A stretch of DNA of 64,000 nt from Nannocystis pusilla. Lineage in GTDB: Bacteria > Myxococcota_A > Polyangia > Nannocystales > Nannocystaceae. Under the pieces are notes generated by a model. That model did no database searches and was not told the DNA's origin. It saw nothing but the letters and a program-made list of their open reading frames with translations. Location of the stretch: positions 4,999,168 through 5,063,167 of the forward strand of contig NZ_JAPNKE010000002.1 in NCBI RefSeq assembly GCF_026626665.1, given 5' to 3'. Below are positions 21,100 to 29,581 of this stretch, one piece after another. The translations under genes and the position numbers were made by a program. Within the stretch, counting starts at the first letter, position 1. Each line of letters starts with the position of its first letter.

Positions 21100-22314
21100 G
21101 TGAACCCCGAGCTCTGTCGCCACGGCTGGGCGGTCACGCGTGCGGCCGGGTCGATCGTCCTGACCTGCCGCGAGCGCGGCGAGGTCGTCCTGCTCGGCCT
21201 CGCCGCCCGCCTGTTCGACCTCGTCGACGGCCGGCGCGGCCCGACCGAGCTGGCGCGAATACTCTCGGCTGTCCCCGAGGACATCTTCTGCGCCCTCGAC
21301 GAGCTCGCCGATCACGGCCTCCTGCGCGCCCGCGTCAGCCCGCCCGCTGCCGTCCGTCCCCTCGGCCGCCGCGAGGTCCTCGGCGCCCTCGTCGGCGCCG
21401 CCGCGGCCGGCGTCGTCCCCACCGAAGCCGTCGCCGCGCCCGGGTCCGGCGAGCAGGCCCTCTCGCCGCCCGGGCTCGGCGACCCGCACCTCGCCGCGGC
21501 CCCGCCGCACGAGCACGTCGACAAGGAGCACCGCGGCAAGGCCGAGCAGCACCGCAAGCTCGGCGCGTCCAGCCTCGCCGCGCCGCTGCAGCTCGTCACC
21601 GCCGAGGCGCACGCGAGGGCCGAGGCCGACCTCCTCGGCGCCTACGAGTCCGCGGCCAAGCGCGCCGACTCCCCCGCCGAGGCGGCCGACAAGCAGCGCG
21701 TCGAGCTCGCCCCCGAACTCGCCGCGGCCCGCGAGGCCGACCGCAAACGATCCGTCGCCCCCCTGCTCGCCGAGGAGCAGGCCGCCAAAACCGAGGTCGA
21801 CCCACTCAGCCGCGACCTCGTCGGCCCCGCCGCCGCGCTGTCCGCCCGCGAGCAGCACGCCAAGCTGGCCGGCGAGTTCGGCCCGGCCCACGAGCAGGCC
21901 CACAAGGCCCTCGTCGCCGCCCTCGCCGAGCGCCGCCTGCAGCCCGGCGAACAGCGCGACAAGCAGGTCCAGGCGGCCCAGGACGCCCGCTGGCGGGCCG
22001 ACATCGCCGGGGCCCGAACCGAAGAGCAGGACGACAAGGCCGTCCTGCGCGCCGCCGCGACCCCCGGCCCCTCGCGCGAGCAGGACCGCCAGCGAGCCGA
22101 GGCCGCCCGCGAGCAGCACCGCGCCGACCGCCTCGCCGAGTTCCAGCGGCGCCAGGCCACCCTCGCCCTCGAGGCCCGCGAACGCGCCGCCCAGGCCGCC
22201 CGCAGCGAAGTCGCCGAGCAGGCCCTCAAGACCCGCGCCGTCGAAGAGGCCGGCAAGCACGACACCGTCCGCGTCGAGCTGCGAGCCCGCGAGCACGCCG
22301 CCAAGTCGCGCTGA
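21100..22314 (+). CDS. PqqD-like domain protein with long charged repeat tail
   Basis: A 404-aa protein, GTG start at 21100. Residues 1-85 look like a PqqD-type winged helix (CRHGWAVTRAAGSIVLTCRE, AARLFDLVDGRRGPTELARIL, ALDELADHGLLRAR), the fold that presents RiPP precursors to modifying enzymes. Then GRREVLGALVGAAAAGVV resembles a signal or membrane segment. From about 135 to the end there are irregular copies of an x-EQ-x-x-K motif (AREQHAK, HEQAHKA, GEQRDKQ, EEQDDKA, REQDRQR, REQHRAD), 11-25 residues apart, with very high Glu, Lys, Arg, Ala and almost no aromatics. Function unknown; it faces an ATP-grasp gene. Confidence 0.7.
   Translation: MNPELCRHGWAVTRAAGSIVLTCRERGEVVLLGLAARLFDLVDGRRGPTELARILSAVPEDIFCALDELADHGLLRARVSPPAAVRPLGRREVLGALVGAAAAGVVPTEAVAAPGSGEQALSPPGLGDPHLAAAPPHEHVDKEHRGKAEQHRKLGASSLAAPLQLVTAEAHARAEADLLGAYESAAKRADSPAEAADKQRVELAPELAAAREADRKRSVAPLLAEEQAAKTEVDPLSRDLVGPAAALSAREQHAKLAGEFGPAHEQAHKALVAALAERRLQPGEQRDKQVQAAQDARWRADIAGARTEEQDDKAVLRAAATPGPSREQDRQRAEAAREQHRADRLAEFQRRQATLALEARERAAQAARSEVAEQALKTRAVEEAGKHDTVRVELRAREHAAKSR
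21268..21285. repeat. Single 14-nt palindromic unit within the PqqD-like domain
   Basis: GCTG at 21268, TCC-CCGA-GGA, CATC at 21282: perfect arms. It encodes AVPEDI in the winged-helix part of the protein. Confidence 0.8.
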
Positions 22315-22330
22315 ATTTCTTTAAAAATGC

Positions 22331-22470
22331 CCCGGATGCAGCGGAGCACGCCGTCAGGCGCACCGGGCTGAACTTCGCACGCGTCCCGGCTGCAGGGGCA
22401 CGTCGCCAGCCGCGCCGAACCTTCGCACGTGCGCTGGATGCAGAGGCACGGCGCCGAGTCGCCCCCGCGC
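22331..22470. repeat. Three degenerate direct repeats of about 46-52 nt
   Basis: Copies begin near 22331, 22385 and 22432. Each has CCGG-x-TGCAG followed by GGCACG-like sequence; the first two also share GAACTTCGCACG. They lie just upstream of a 14-nt repeat array, between two convergent genes. No coding sense was seen. Confidence 0.6.
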
Positions 22471-22479
22471 TGGGCATCA

Positions 22480-22549
22480 CATGACCCTGGAAGCATAGCC
22501 TGAAGCGCATGTCCGAAAGAACATGCTCTCGTGCACATGTCTGAAACGC
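22480..22549. repeat. 14-nt palindromic array, five units
   Basis: CATG at 22480, CATA at 22494, CATG at 22508, 22522 and 22536: the longest perfectly phased run in the window. It sits between the PqqD-like gene and the convergent ATP-grasp gene. Confidence 0.92.
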
Positions 22550-22556
22550 CACTTTA

Positions 22557-23417
22557 TCAAATCTCGAGGAGGCGCCGCGACTTCGCCAGCAGGTGCTCCA
22601 GCATCGCCCCTGCGACGTCGATCCCGCCGACCACCTGCGCCTGCGGGAAGTAGCACGGGAAGTTGGCCTCGAGCAGGTACAGGCGGCCGCTCGCGTGGGC
22701 GAGGATGTCGACCCCCGCGAGCTCGCGCCGGATCGCCCGCGTCGCGGCCACCGCCAGCTCCGTCAGCGGCGACGGCGACGGCACCTCGTAGTCGGCGGGG
22801 TCGTGCGACGGCCCGCTGCGGAAGTCGTCGGGATACGGATGATTGCGATAGGCCGCGACCGCCCGCGACCCGACCACCACCACCCGCCAGTGGACCGCGT
22901 CGGCCACGTACGTCATCAGCTGCGGCGTGCGCCCGCCCGCGAACAGGTGGTCGAGCAGCGACACCAGCGACGCCCAGCTCTCGACCCGCATCACCCCCAC
23001 GCCGCCCTCGCCGCCCGGCACCTTCACCACCAGCGGCAGCCCGCCGAGCAGCTCGACCGCGCGGCGCTGCTGCGCCCGATCGTTGCGCAGCAGCGTCACG
23101 GTGCGCGGGATCGGCAGACCGCGGCGCGCGAACAGCAGCGGCGCCGCCGCGCCGTCGAAGCACAGCGCCTCGCCGCTCGCGTAGAACGTCGCCACCGAGT
23201 CGGCGAACAGCGCCTGCTCGACCCGCACCGCCGCGTACGACACCGCCGGCCGGAACAGCAGATCGCCGGCCCGCAGCTCGATCTCCTCGCACGGGTCGAA
23301 GCGCCCGACGTCGACCGGCACGTACGCCACGCCCTGCGCCGCACAGGCCTCCGCCAGCAGCTCGGTCGTCGTCGCCGGCACGGTCGCGTCGGTGACGCAG
23401 TACAGCGGCGGCGGCAT
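22557..23417 (-). CDS. RimK-type ATP-grasp ligase-like protein
   Basis: A 286-aa ATP-grasp enzyme starting at ATG 23417 (MPPPLYCVTDATVP). The ATP-binding lysine is in GGLPLVVKVPGGEGGVGVM with its Gly-rich loop; metal-binding acids are in AGVDILAHASGRLYLLEANFP, where the E-x-N is typical. Such enzymes join a carboxylate to an amine or hydroxyl; relatives include RimK and graspetide ligases. It converges on the PqqD-like repeat protein gene 240 nt away. Substrate unknown. Confidence 0.85.
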   Translation of the reverse strand: MPPPLYCVTDATVPATTTELLAEACAAQGVAYVPVDVGRFDPCEEIELRAGDLLFRPAVSYAAVRVEQALFADSVATFYASGEALCFDGAAAPLLFARRGLPIPRTVTLLRNDRAQQRRAVELLGGLPLVVKVPGGEGGVGVMRVESWASLVSLLDHLFAGGRTPQLMTYVADAVHWRVVVVGSRAVAAYRNHPYPDDFRSGPSHDPADYEVPSPSPLTELAVAATRAIRRELAGVDILAHASGRLYLLEANFPCYFPQAQVVGGIDVAGAMLEHLLAKSRRLLEI

Positions 23418-23610
23418 GACCCGAAGGACAGTAGGCCGCGAGGCCGCGCGACTCAAGGCCCGCCTCGCGCGCCCGAGCACGAGCCCGTGAGACCCGCCGC
23501 GCCGCCCCTTCGCAAGAGCACCGCACCCACGCCCGCGCTCCGCGAACAGCCCGGCCCCGCCGCGACCTCGCAGCGATCGGCGGCGCCGTCTCCGGCTCTG
23601 CGCGCCGCGA

Positions 23611-23754
23611 GTGCGCTCCCGTGCGCGGCGATGGCCCGGCGCGAGCTCTCGCGCTGGGCCGACCTCGCAGCAGCCCCCGAAGCCGCCTCCCGGGCCCGCG
23701 CGTCGCGGGTGCGCTACGATGCGCCGCGATGGCCCGGCGCGAGCTCTCGCTCTG
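23611..23754 (+). repeat. Short duplication spanning the start of the following gene
   Basis: The 25 nt at 23628-23652 recur identically at 23726-23750, and similarity extends on both sides (23611-23656 versus 23709-23754), offset 98 nt. The second copy contains the ATG and the first codons (MARRELS) of the gene at 23729; the first copy encodes the same residues but leads into a frame with no protein character. Confidence 0.7.
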
Positions 23755-24760
23755 CACCACCTGCGGCACCTGGTCGCCGGACTGCCGCCCTCGTTGTGGT
23801 CACCCCCGCGACCCTCGCCTCGTCTGGCTGCGCCCGCCGTGGTGGGACGGTCTCGGCGCTCTGCTGGTCCGGGCCTCCTTCGCCCTCCTGCTCGCCGCGG
23901 CGCTCATGGGCCTGGGCCCGCTCTTGTGGTGGCTGTACCCGTTCTGGCCGCCCGAATCGCCCCTCCACATCGCCGGCGCGCTCTGCATCGGCCTCGTCGC
24001 CCTCCCGAGCTCGCTCCTCGCCATCGGCGTCGTCCTCGCCATCCCCGAGCTCTACCGCGGCCGCTGCTGGCACCTCCACGACGCCGCGGCCCGCGACGAC
24101 GACCGCGTCGTCGGCCAAGTGTTCGTCCGCGTCCGCGCTCCCGTGCGCGGCGGCGTCGTCCGCACCGTCCGCTCGGCAGTGCCGGCGCCTGACTGTTTCG
24201 ACATGTCCTCCGAGGCAGCCGCGCACTCCACCGGCGACCCCTCGCGGATCGTCGCCGCCGCGCTCGCCGGTCTGGCCGCGCGCGGCCGGATCGCCCTCAT
24301 CCGCGTCGACACCAGCGGCTGGCGACTGCAACGACGAGGTCCGCCGGTGGCGATCCGCAGCGCCGCGGTCCACGTCCGCAGCCTGTCCCCGAGGACAGCC
24401 GATGACCCCCGGCTCGAGGGCGAGCTGCTCGCTCGGCTCGCCGACGGTCAAACCGTCGAGCTGCGCCCGGTCCTGCGCGCCCTGCTCCTGCGCCTCGTCG
24501 CCGACGACCACCCGCGCCCGGTCTGGCCCGCCGGCGCCGCCCCCTCGCCCGCCATGGCCCTGCGCGCCGCCCTCCTCGACGACCCGCCTCGCGCCGACGA
24601 TCCCGCGGCCGTGCGCGCCGTCCTCGCCGCCTGGCGCGCCCGCGATCCCGAGCGCGTCGCGCCCGTCCTCGAGCTCGTCGCCAGCCTCACCGCCGAGTTC
24701 CTGCCCGCCCCGGCGCCTGATTCGCCCCCCGGCGCTTTTTCGCCCACCTCGCCCGTGTAA
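23729..24760 (+). CDS. Membrane protein with N-terminal zinc-ribbon-like motif
   Basis: A 343-aa protein. Residues 8-26 hold four cysteines and one histidine (CTTCGTWSPDCRPRCGH), probably a zinc ribbon. Two membrane helices follow (ALLVRASFALLLAAALMG and GALCIGLVALPSSLLAIGVV). The rest is soluble, without a recognised domain. Two 14-nt repeat elements fall in it, encoding DCFDMSSEA and SLSPRTA. ATG 23729 is chosen because MARRELS leads directly into the Cys motif. Function unknown. Confidence 0.65.
   Translation: MARRELSLCTTCGTWSPDCRPRCGHPRDPRLVWLRPPWWDGLGALLVRASFALLLAAALMGLGPLLWWLYPFWPPESPLHIAGALCIGLVALPSSLLAIGVVLAIPELYRGRCWHLHDAAARDDDRVVGQVFVRVRAPVRGGVVRTVRSAVPAPDCFDMSSEAAAHSTGDPSRIVAAALAGLAARGRIALIRVDTSGWRLQRRGPPVAIRSAAVHVRSLSPRTADDPRLEGELLARLADGQTVELRPVLRALLLRLVADDHPRPVWPAGAAPSPAMALRAALLDDPPRADDPAAVRAVLAAWRARDPERVAPVLELVASLTAEFLPAPAPDSPPGAFSPTSPV
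24188..24399. repeat. Two 14-nt palindromic elements inside a membrane-protein gene
   Basis: CCTG 24188, CATG 24202, CAGC 24216 (two units), and CCTG 24382 to CAGC 24396 with perfect TGTCC-CCGA-GGACA arms. Confidence 0.82.
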
Positions 24761-24799
24761 CCTCGTCGGCCCCGCCCGCGTAGCCCCGGAGCGCTCGCC

Positions 24800-25420
24800 A
24801 TGCTCACCACCACGCGAAGACTGTTCATCGGCCTGCTCGTCCTCGCCGCTTGCGGCACCACCGAGTCCAACCACAAGAAGCCCGCGCCCGCCGCCGCCCC
24901 GACGCCGACCGCCAGCGGCGCCACCGAGCTCGGCTACTTCGCCGGCGGCTGCTTTTGGGGCGTCGAGCACTTCCTCGAGCAGATGCCGGGCGTGATCGAC
25001 GTCGAGTCGGGCTACATGGGCGGCCCCGTCGACGCGCCCACCTACGAGCAGGTCTCGAGCGGCGTCACCGGCCACGCCGAGACCGTGCGTGTCACCTTCG
25101 ACCCGCAGCAGATCGGCTACGAGGCGGTGGCCAAGCGCTTCTTCGAGATCCACGACCCCACCGAGGTCGATCGCCAGGGCCCCGACATCGGCCCGCAGTA
25201 CCGCACCGCCGTGTTCGTCACCGGCCCCGAGCAGCGCGCGATCGTCGACTCGCTGATCGCCCGCCTCAAGGCCAACGGCTACGCCGTCGCCACCACCGTC
25301 GAGGACGCCGGCAAGTTCTGGCCCGCCGAGGAGTACCACCAAAATTATTATGTGCGCACCCGCAAGACCCCGTATTGCCACATGCCGGTGCCACGATTCG
25401 ACCAGCGCGCCAGCTCCTGA
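24800..25420 (+). CDS. msrA: Lipoprotein peptide-methionine (S)-S-oxide reductase
   Basis: MsrA, which reduces methionine-S-sulfoxide in damaged proteins. The 206-aa protein starts with a lipoprotein signal (lipobox LAAC, Cys18), so it acts in the envelope. The catalytic Cys51 lies in the family motif AGGCFWGVEHF; GYMGGPVDAPTYEQVSSGVTGHAE, FEIHDPTEVDRQGPDIG and EEYHQNYY are all typical. The only other cysteines are the lipidated one, one near residue 191 (YCHMP), so the resolving step would differ from the three-Cys E. coli type. A weak CCGGAG lies upstream of the ATG. Confidence 0.95.
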   Translation: MLTTTRRLFIGLLVLAACGTTESNHKKPAPAAAPTPTASGATELGYFAGGCFWGVEHFLEQMPGVIDVESGYMGGPVDAPTYEQVSSGVTGHAETVRVTFDPQQIGYEAVAKRFFEIHDPTEVDRQGPDIGPQYRTAVFVTGPEQRAIVDSLIARLKANGYAVATTVEDAGKFWPAEEYHQNYYVRTRKTPYCHMPVPRFDQRASS

Positions 25421-25566
25421 TCACCACCGCCGTCGCGCTGACCCGATCGGACCCGCGCGACAGCTTCGCGGCCGCCCTCCCCACGCGCGACCGCGCGCCC
25501 CTCGGTTTTCTCCCCCTCGCGTGTAATGCCCCCGCAGCTCGCGGTAAGACGCCATGAAGCCCTCGC

Positions 25567-26213
25567 ATGAGCGTCCCGAGCCCACGCGCTGCCCGTCTGG
25601 CGGCCAGTCACCTCCGCGCGGTCGAGCCCGCCGCGGGTGACTCGGCCGGCCCGACGCCCGCGCTCGTCACGCGCGCCTGCGAGGGCGACGTCGGCGCCTG
25701 GGCTCACCTCTACCAGCTCTGTTATCCGGCCGTCCTCCGCCAGCTCGCTACTACACCGGCGACACCGGCGTCGCCGAGGAGCTCGCGCAGGAGGCCTTCG
25801 CCCAGGCCATGGCCAGCCGCGAGCGCTTCGACCCCGCGCGCTCCTTCCAGGGCTGGCTGCACGGCGTCGCCCTCAACGTCGTGCGCAAGTATTGGCGGCG
25901 GCAACGCAACACCTCCGCCGCCCACGCCCGGCTCGAGGCCATGGGCCGCAGCTGTCCGCCCGCCGGCGTCGGCCCCGACGACGCCCACCTCCAGCGCGAG
26001 CGCAGCCGGGTCCTCTACGCCGTCCTCGCCGAGCTGCCCGAGCGGCTGCGCGAGGCCTTCCTCGTGCGCGAGCTCCAGGGCCTCGCCAGCGAAGAGGCCG
26101 CCGCCCTCCTCGGCATCACCACCGGCAACCTCCACGTCCGGGTCTGCCGCGCGCGCGCCCAGATCCACGCCGAGCTGCGCCGTCTGGGCTGGCTCCCCGG
26201 AGGTGAGCCGTGA
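25567..26213 (+). CDS. ECF-type RNA polymerase sigma factor, one frameshift
   Basis: About 215 aa after correction. Region 2 contains WAHLYQLCYPAVLRQL, then GDTGVAEELAQEAFAQAMA and ARSFQGWLHGVALNVVRKYWRRQ, the usual DNA-melting and -10 reading segment; region 4 is LAELPERLREAFLVRELQGL and AALLGITTGNLHVRVCRARAQI, a helix-turn-helix. The halves are in different frames joined near 25748; one extra base gives RQLRYYTGDTG. The stop overlaps the GTG of the anti-sigma-like gene. It heads an operon of envelope genes and probably autoregulates it, though no -35/-10 pair could be assigned. Confidence 0.85.
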
Positions 26214-27303
26214 CCGACGAGCGCCGCCTCGACCCCTTCCTCGACGCCGCCGCCGCCGAGGCCGAGCGCGCCACCACGCGCCCGCCGCCCAGCTTCGCCG
26301 CCGTCCTCGCCCGCGCCCACCGCCTCGCCCCCGGCACCGTGCCCCCGCCGGCCGCAGCCCCCGCGCTCACTGCCTTGCCCTCCGGACATGCCCCATCGGC
26401 CATGCCCGATCGGCCAGTCGACGCCGCCGCGTCCGACATGTCCGATCGGTCAGACACCGATCGCCACGCCGCCGACCTCGCGCCCTTCCTCGTCGCCGCG
26501 CGCGACCTCGCCGACGCCGACGTCGCCGTGCAGCTGCGCCGTCCGCCGCCGCCGCTCCCGCGCCCTCGCTCGCGGGTGCCCTCGCTCGTGTTCGCCGCTG
26601 CCGCCGCGCTGCTGCTCGTCGCGGGCGCCGGCGCCTGGCGCCGGCTCGCCGATGTCCAAGGCGCGCTCACCGGCGCTCAGGCCGACGACACCGTGAACGA
26701 CCGCCCGAAGCAGCACCGGTCCGAACCCCGCGGGCCGGGCGTACATATCCCGAGTGACATGTCTTCAAGGACATTGTCTGAAGAATCGCCGGCCGCCGTC
26801 CGCGACGCTCTCCCCTCCGCCGGCACCGGGTCGACCCTCGCCGAACCTGAACCCCCGTCCCCCGCCGTCCACCGCCGCGGCTCTGCACAATCCGTCCCCG
26901 CTTCACCTGGCCCTTCGACCCGCAAGCCTCCCGGCGACGCGCTCGCGCAAGAGCTCGCGCGGCTCGACGACGAGGCCGAGGCCTTGCTGCTGGCCGGCGC
27001 GCTCGACGAGGCCGACGCGCGCTACCGCCAGATGATCGCCATCGGCGGCCGGCGAGCCGCGGTCGAGCACGCCTTCGCCGACCGCTGGCTGCTCGCCCGG
27101 CGGCGGGGCGACGAAGCCGACCACCGCGAGCTCCTGCAGGCCTATTTGAAAGAATTCCCGCGCGGGCGGTTCGCCGACGAGGCCAGCGCCGGCGTCTGCC
27201 GGCTCACCGACGCCGACGCGCGCCCGCCTGCTGGCGGGCCTACAGCGAGCGTTTTCCGGGCGGCGCCTACCGGCGCGAGGCCGACGAGGCCACTGTCCCA
27301 TGA
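26210..27303 (+). CDS. Anti-sigma-like membrane protein with TPR-like C-terminus, one frameshift
   Basis: About 364 aa after correction. A cytoplasmic N-terminus of about 120 residues, one membrane helix (VPSLVFAAAAALLLVAGAGAW), a disordered Pro/Ser/Thr stretch, and a helical repeat domain (AQELARLDDEAEALLLAGALDEADARYRQ; YLKEFPRGRFADEASAG). This is the layout of myxobacterial anti-sigma partners. Near 27228 the frame must change, after which the product ends RAYSERFPGGAYRREADEATVP with its stop overlapping the next ATG. Three repeat arrays fall in its linkers (GHAPSAMPDRP, SDMSDRSDTD, HIPSDMSSRTLSEE). Confidence 0.75.
26387..26454. repeat. 14-nt palindromic arrays in the anti-sigma-like gene, N-terminal part
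   Basis: CATG 26387, CATG 26401, CAGT 26415; then CATG 26437 to CAGA 26451. Spacers are CATC, GATC-type variants. All encode a disordered stretch before the membrane helix. Confidence 0.85.
26744..26775. repeat. 14-nt palindromic array in the anti-sigma-like gene, after the membrane helix
   Basis: CATA 26744, CATG 26758, CATT 26772 in exact phase, encoding HIPSDMSSRT. Confidence 0.85.
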
Positions 27304-28139
27304 AACACCCCAGTCTTCGCCTCTTGCCGTGGCTCCCGCTGCTCTGCGCCTGCGGCATCGACACCTACGTGCTCGAGCTCGAGAGCGCCAGCGGCGACCC
27401 GCTCACCACCTCGTCCGCCACCACCACCGATCCGCGGACCACCGGCGAGCCCACCACCAGCGACCTCCCGCTCACCACCACCGGCCCGGACGACACCACC
27501 ACTTCCGCCGGCACCGACGAGACCACCTGCGCCACGCCCGGCTGCGGCCCCATCCCCGACGGCGCCTGCGATCCTGACGATCCGCTCGACCCCGACTGCG
27601 ACGACGATCTGTGCAACTTCGCCGATCCATTCGACCTCGACTGTGACGACGGCTGGTGCCCCGCCGACGACCCGATGGATCCCGATTGTCACGACGGCGA
27701 CTGCAACCCGCAGAACATGGGCGACGGCGACTGCGACGACGACATCTGCGACATCGTCGACCTCGACGACCTCGACTGCGACGACGGCGTCTGCAACCTC
27801 ATGCTCGACCCCACCGACCTCGACTGCATGGACGGGGTGTGCGACGGCCCGGGCGACCCCGATTGCGACGACAACGTCTGCAACGCGATGGATCCGAGCG
27901 ACCCCGACTGCCAGTGCGCCGCCGACTCCGACTGTGCCATGAGCCAGGTGTGCGTCAACGGCGTCTGCCAGTGCAACGACCCCAACGATCCGAACTGCGC
28001 CAGCGACGGCATGTGCGATCCCAACACCATGGGCGATCCCGACTGTCCCGACGGCTTCTGCGATCCCATGGTCCCGCTCGATCCCGATTGTAGCGACGGC
28101 GTCTGCGACCCGATGAACCCCGCCGACCCCGACTGTTGA
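27300..28139 (+). CDS. Asp/Cys-repeat lipoprotein
   Basis: A 279-aa exported acidic protein. The signal ends in LLCAC, a likely lipobox; a Thr/Ser-rich linker (residues 30-75) follows. From about 85 to the end the chain is about eleven copies of a 15-16-residue unit with pattern DxDC-xDG-x-CDPMNPxDPDC, broken once by a denser Cys block (DCAMSQVCVNGVCQC). The even Cys spacing suggests disulfides and the Asp ladder suggests calcium. The ATG overlaps the end of the anti-sigma-like gene, so it belongs to the sigma operon. Function unknown; related to its neighbour. Confidence 0.8.
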   Translation: MKHPSLRLLPWLPLLCACGIDTYVLELESASGDPLTTSSATTTDPRTTGEPTTSDLPLTTTGPDDTTTSAGTDETTCATPGCGPIPDGACDPDDPLDPDCDDDLCNFADPFDLDCDDGWCPADDPMDPDCHDGDCNPQNMGDGDCDDDICDIVDLDDLDCDDGVCNLMLDPTDLDCMDGVCDGPGDPDCDDNVCNAMDPSDPDCQCAADSDCAMSQVCVNGVCQCNDPNDPNCASDGMCDPNTMGDPDCPDGFCDPMVPLDPDCSDGVCDPMNPADPDC

Positions 28140-28231
28140 GAGCTCCCCCTTCTTTTTCATTAAAAAAACAAGACATGGACCGCCGGGCCCTGACTGGCGT
28201 CCGCTTTGAAAATTTTGTCCCGAGGAGTCCC

Positions 28232-29548
28232 ATGCGTACCTTCTTGCGCCTTCCATCGTCCGTCTTCTCGCTCACCCTGCTCGTCGGCCTCGCCTGCCAG
28301 ATCGACATCAAGGGCGGCGACACTGCCGGCCTCGACGAGGACACCGGCGGCGACCAGCCCGTCTGCGATCCCAATCAGGCCATGGACCCCGATTGTTGGG
28401 ACGGCGAGTGCGACCCGAACAACGCCGACAACGACCCCGACTGCTGGGCCCCGCCCGGCGACGGCGTCTGCTCCATGGAGCCCGGCGATCCCGACTGCCA
28501 GCCGCCGTGCCCGGATGACAGCCCCGATTGCCCTGACAACGTCTGCGACCCGATGAACCCCGGCGACCCCGACTGCCCGAACGGCGGCAGCGACGGCTGG
28601 TGCGACGACAAGGTCATGGGCGACCCCGACTGCAACGACGGTCAGTGCAACCCGATGAACCCCGAGGATCCCGACTGCCAGGGCTGCGATCCCAACCTCC
28701 CCGGGTGCGGCGACGGTGTCTGCAATCCCATGGACCCGTCGGATCCCGACTGCCAGAACCAGTGCAACGCCGACGCCGACTGCCCCCAGGGACAGGCTTG
28801 CATCAACGGCGCCTGCCAGTGCGCCGATCCGATGGATCCGAACTGCAACGGCGGCGGCGACGGCTGGTGCGACATCGACGTCATGGGCGACCTCGACTGC
28901 GGCGACGGCCTGTGCAACCCGATGAACCTCGAGGATCCGGACTGCCAGAGCCAGTGCGACGACCCCTCCGATCCTGCCTGCCCCGACGGCATGTGCGACC
29001 CCAACGTCCCCGGCGATCCCGACTGCTACGACTGCCCGCCCGGCGACCCCAATTGTCCGGACAACTGGTGCGATCCGATGAATCCGATGGATCCGGACTG
29101 CTGGTTCATGTGCGTCTCCGACGCCGACTGCCCCATGGGACAGGCGTGCGTGAACGGCCTCTGCCTCTGCGCCGACCCCAACGACCCCCAGTGCGGCGGC
29201 TGCGACCCCAACGATCCCGGCTGCCCCGACGGCGTGTGCGATCCGATGAACCCCGCCGATCCGGACTGCGACCAGTGCGATCCGAACGTCGACCCGATGT
29301 GCTTCGACGGCGTCTGCGACCCCATGCTCCCGTTCGACCCCGACTGCGGCTTCGTCTGCACCAGCGACGCCGACTGCGGCCCCGGCAGCCTGTGCGAAAA
29401 CGGAGTGTGCGTGTGCGCCGGCGACTCCTGCCCCGACAACGTGTGCGATCCCAACGTCCCGCAGGACCCCGACTGCGGCCCTGCGCCGTGCAACACCGAC
29501 GCCGACTGCGCCCCCGCCCAGGCGTGCATCATGAGTGTGTGCCTGTGA
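28232..29548 (+). CDS. Larger Asp/Cys-repeat lipoprotein
   Basis: A 438-aa paralogue of the preceding gene with about twenty of the same CDPMNPxDPDC-type units and four denser Cys blocks (DADCPQGQACINGACQC, DADCPMGQACVNGLCLC, DADCGPGSLCENGVCVC, DADCAPAQACIMSVC), which end the protein. The signal peptide ends LLVGLACQ, a lipobox. ATG 28232 has GAGGAG 5 nt upstream, one of the best ribosome binding sites in the window. Probably a calcium-loaded, disulfide-rich surface rod; this is inference. Confidence 0.8.
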   Translation: MRTFLRLPSSVFSLTLLVGLACQIDIKGGDTAGLDEDTGGDQPVCDPNQAMDPDCWDGECDPNNADNDPDCWAPPGDGVCSMEPGDPDCQPPCPDDSPDCPDNVCDPMNPGDPDCPNGGSDGWCDDKVMGDPDCNDGQCNPMNPEDPDCQGCDPNLPGCGDGVCNPMDPSDPDCQNQCNADADCPQGQACINGACQCADPMDPNCNGGGDGWCDIDVMGDLDCGDGLCNPMNLEDPDCQSQCDDPSDPACPDGMCDPNVPGDPDCYDCPPGDPNCPDNWCDPMNPMDPDCWFMCVSDADCPMGQACVNGLCLCADPNDPQCGGCDPNDPGCPDGVCDPMNPADPDCDQCDPNVDPMCFDGVCDPMLPFDPDCGFVCTSDADCGPGSLCENGVCVCAGDSCPDNVCDPNVPQDPDCGPAPCNTDADCAPAQACIMSVCL

Positions 29549-29581
29549 CCGCGGCGCGCTGCTAACATCCGCCGCCCTCGC

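Noticed and set aside
22480..22549. CRISPR array
   Set aside because: Repeats are 14 nt without unique spacers of 30 nt or more, and no cas gene is nearby.
26210..27577. The anti-sigma-like gene running on to 27577 in one frame
   Set aside because: The last 90 codons overlap the next gene and are His/Arg noise; a shift near 27228 gives a natural end with an ATGA overlap.
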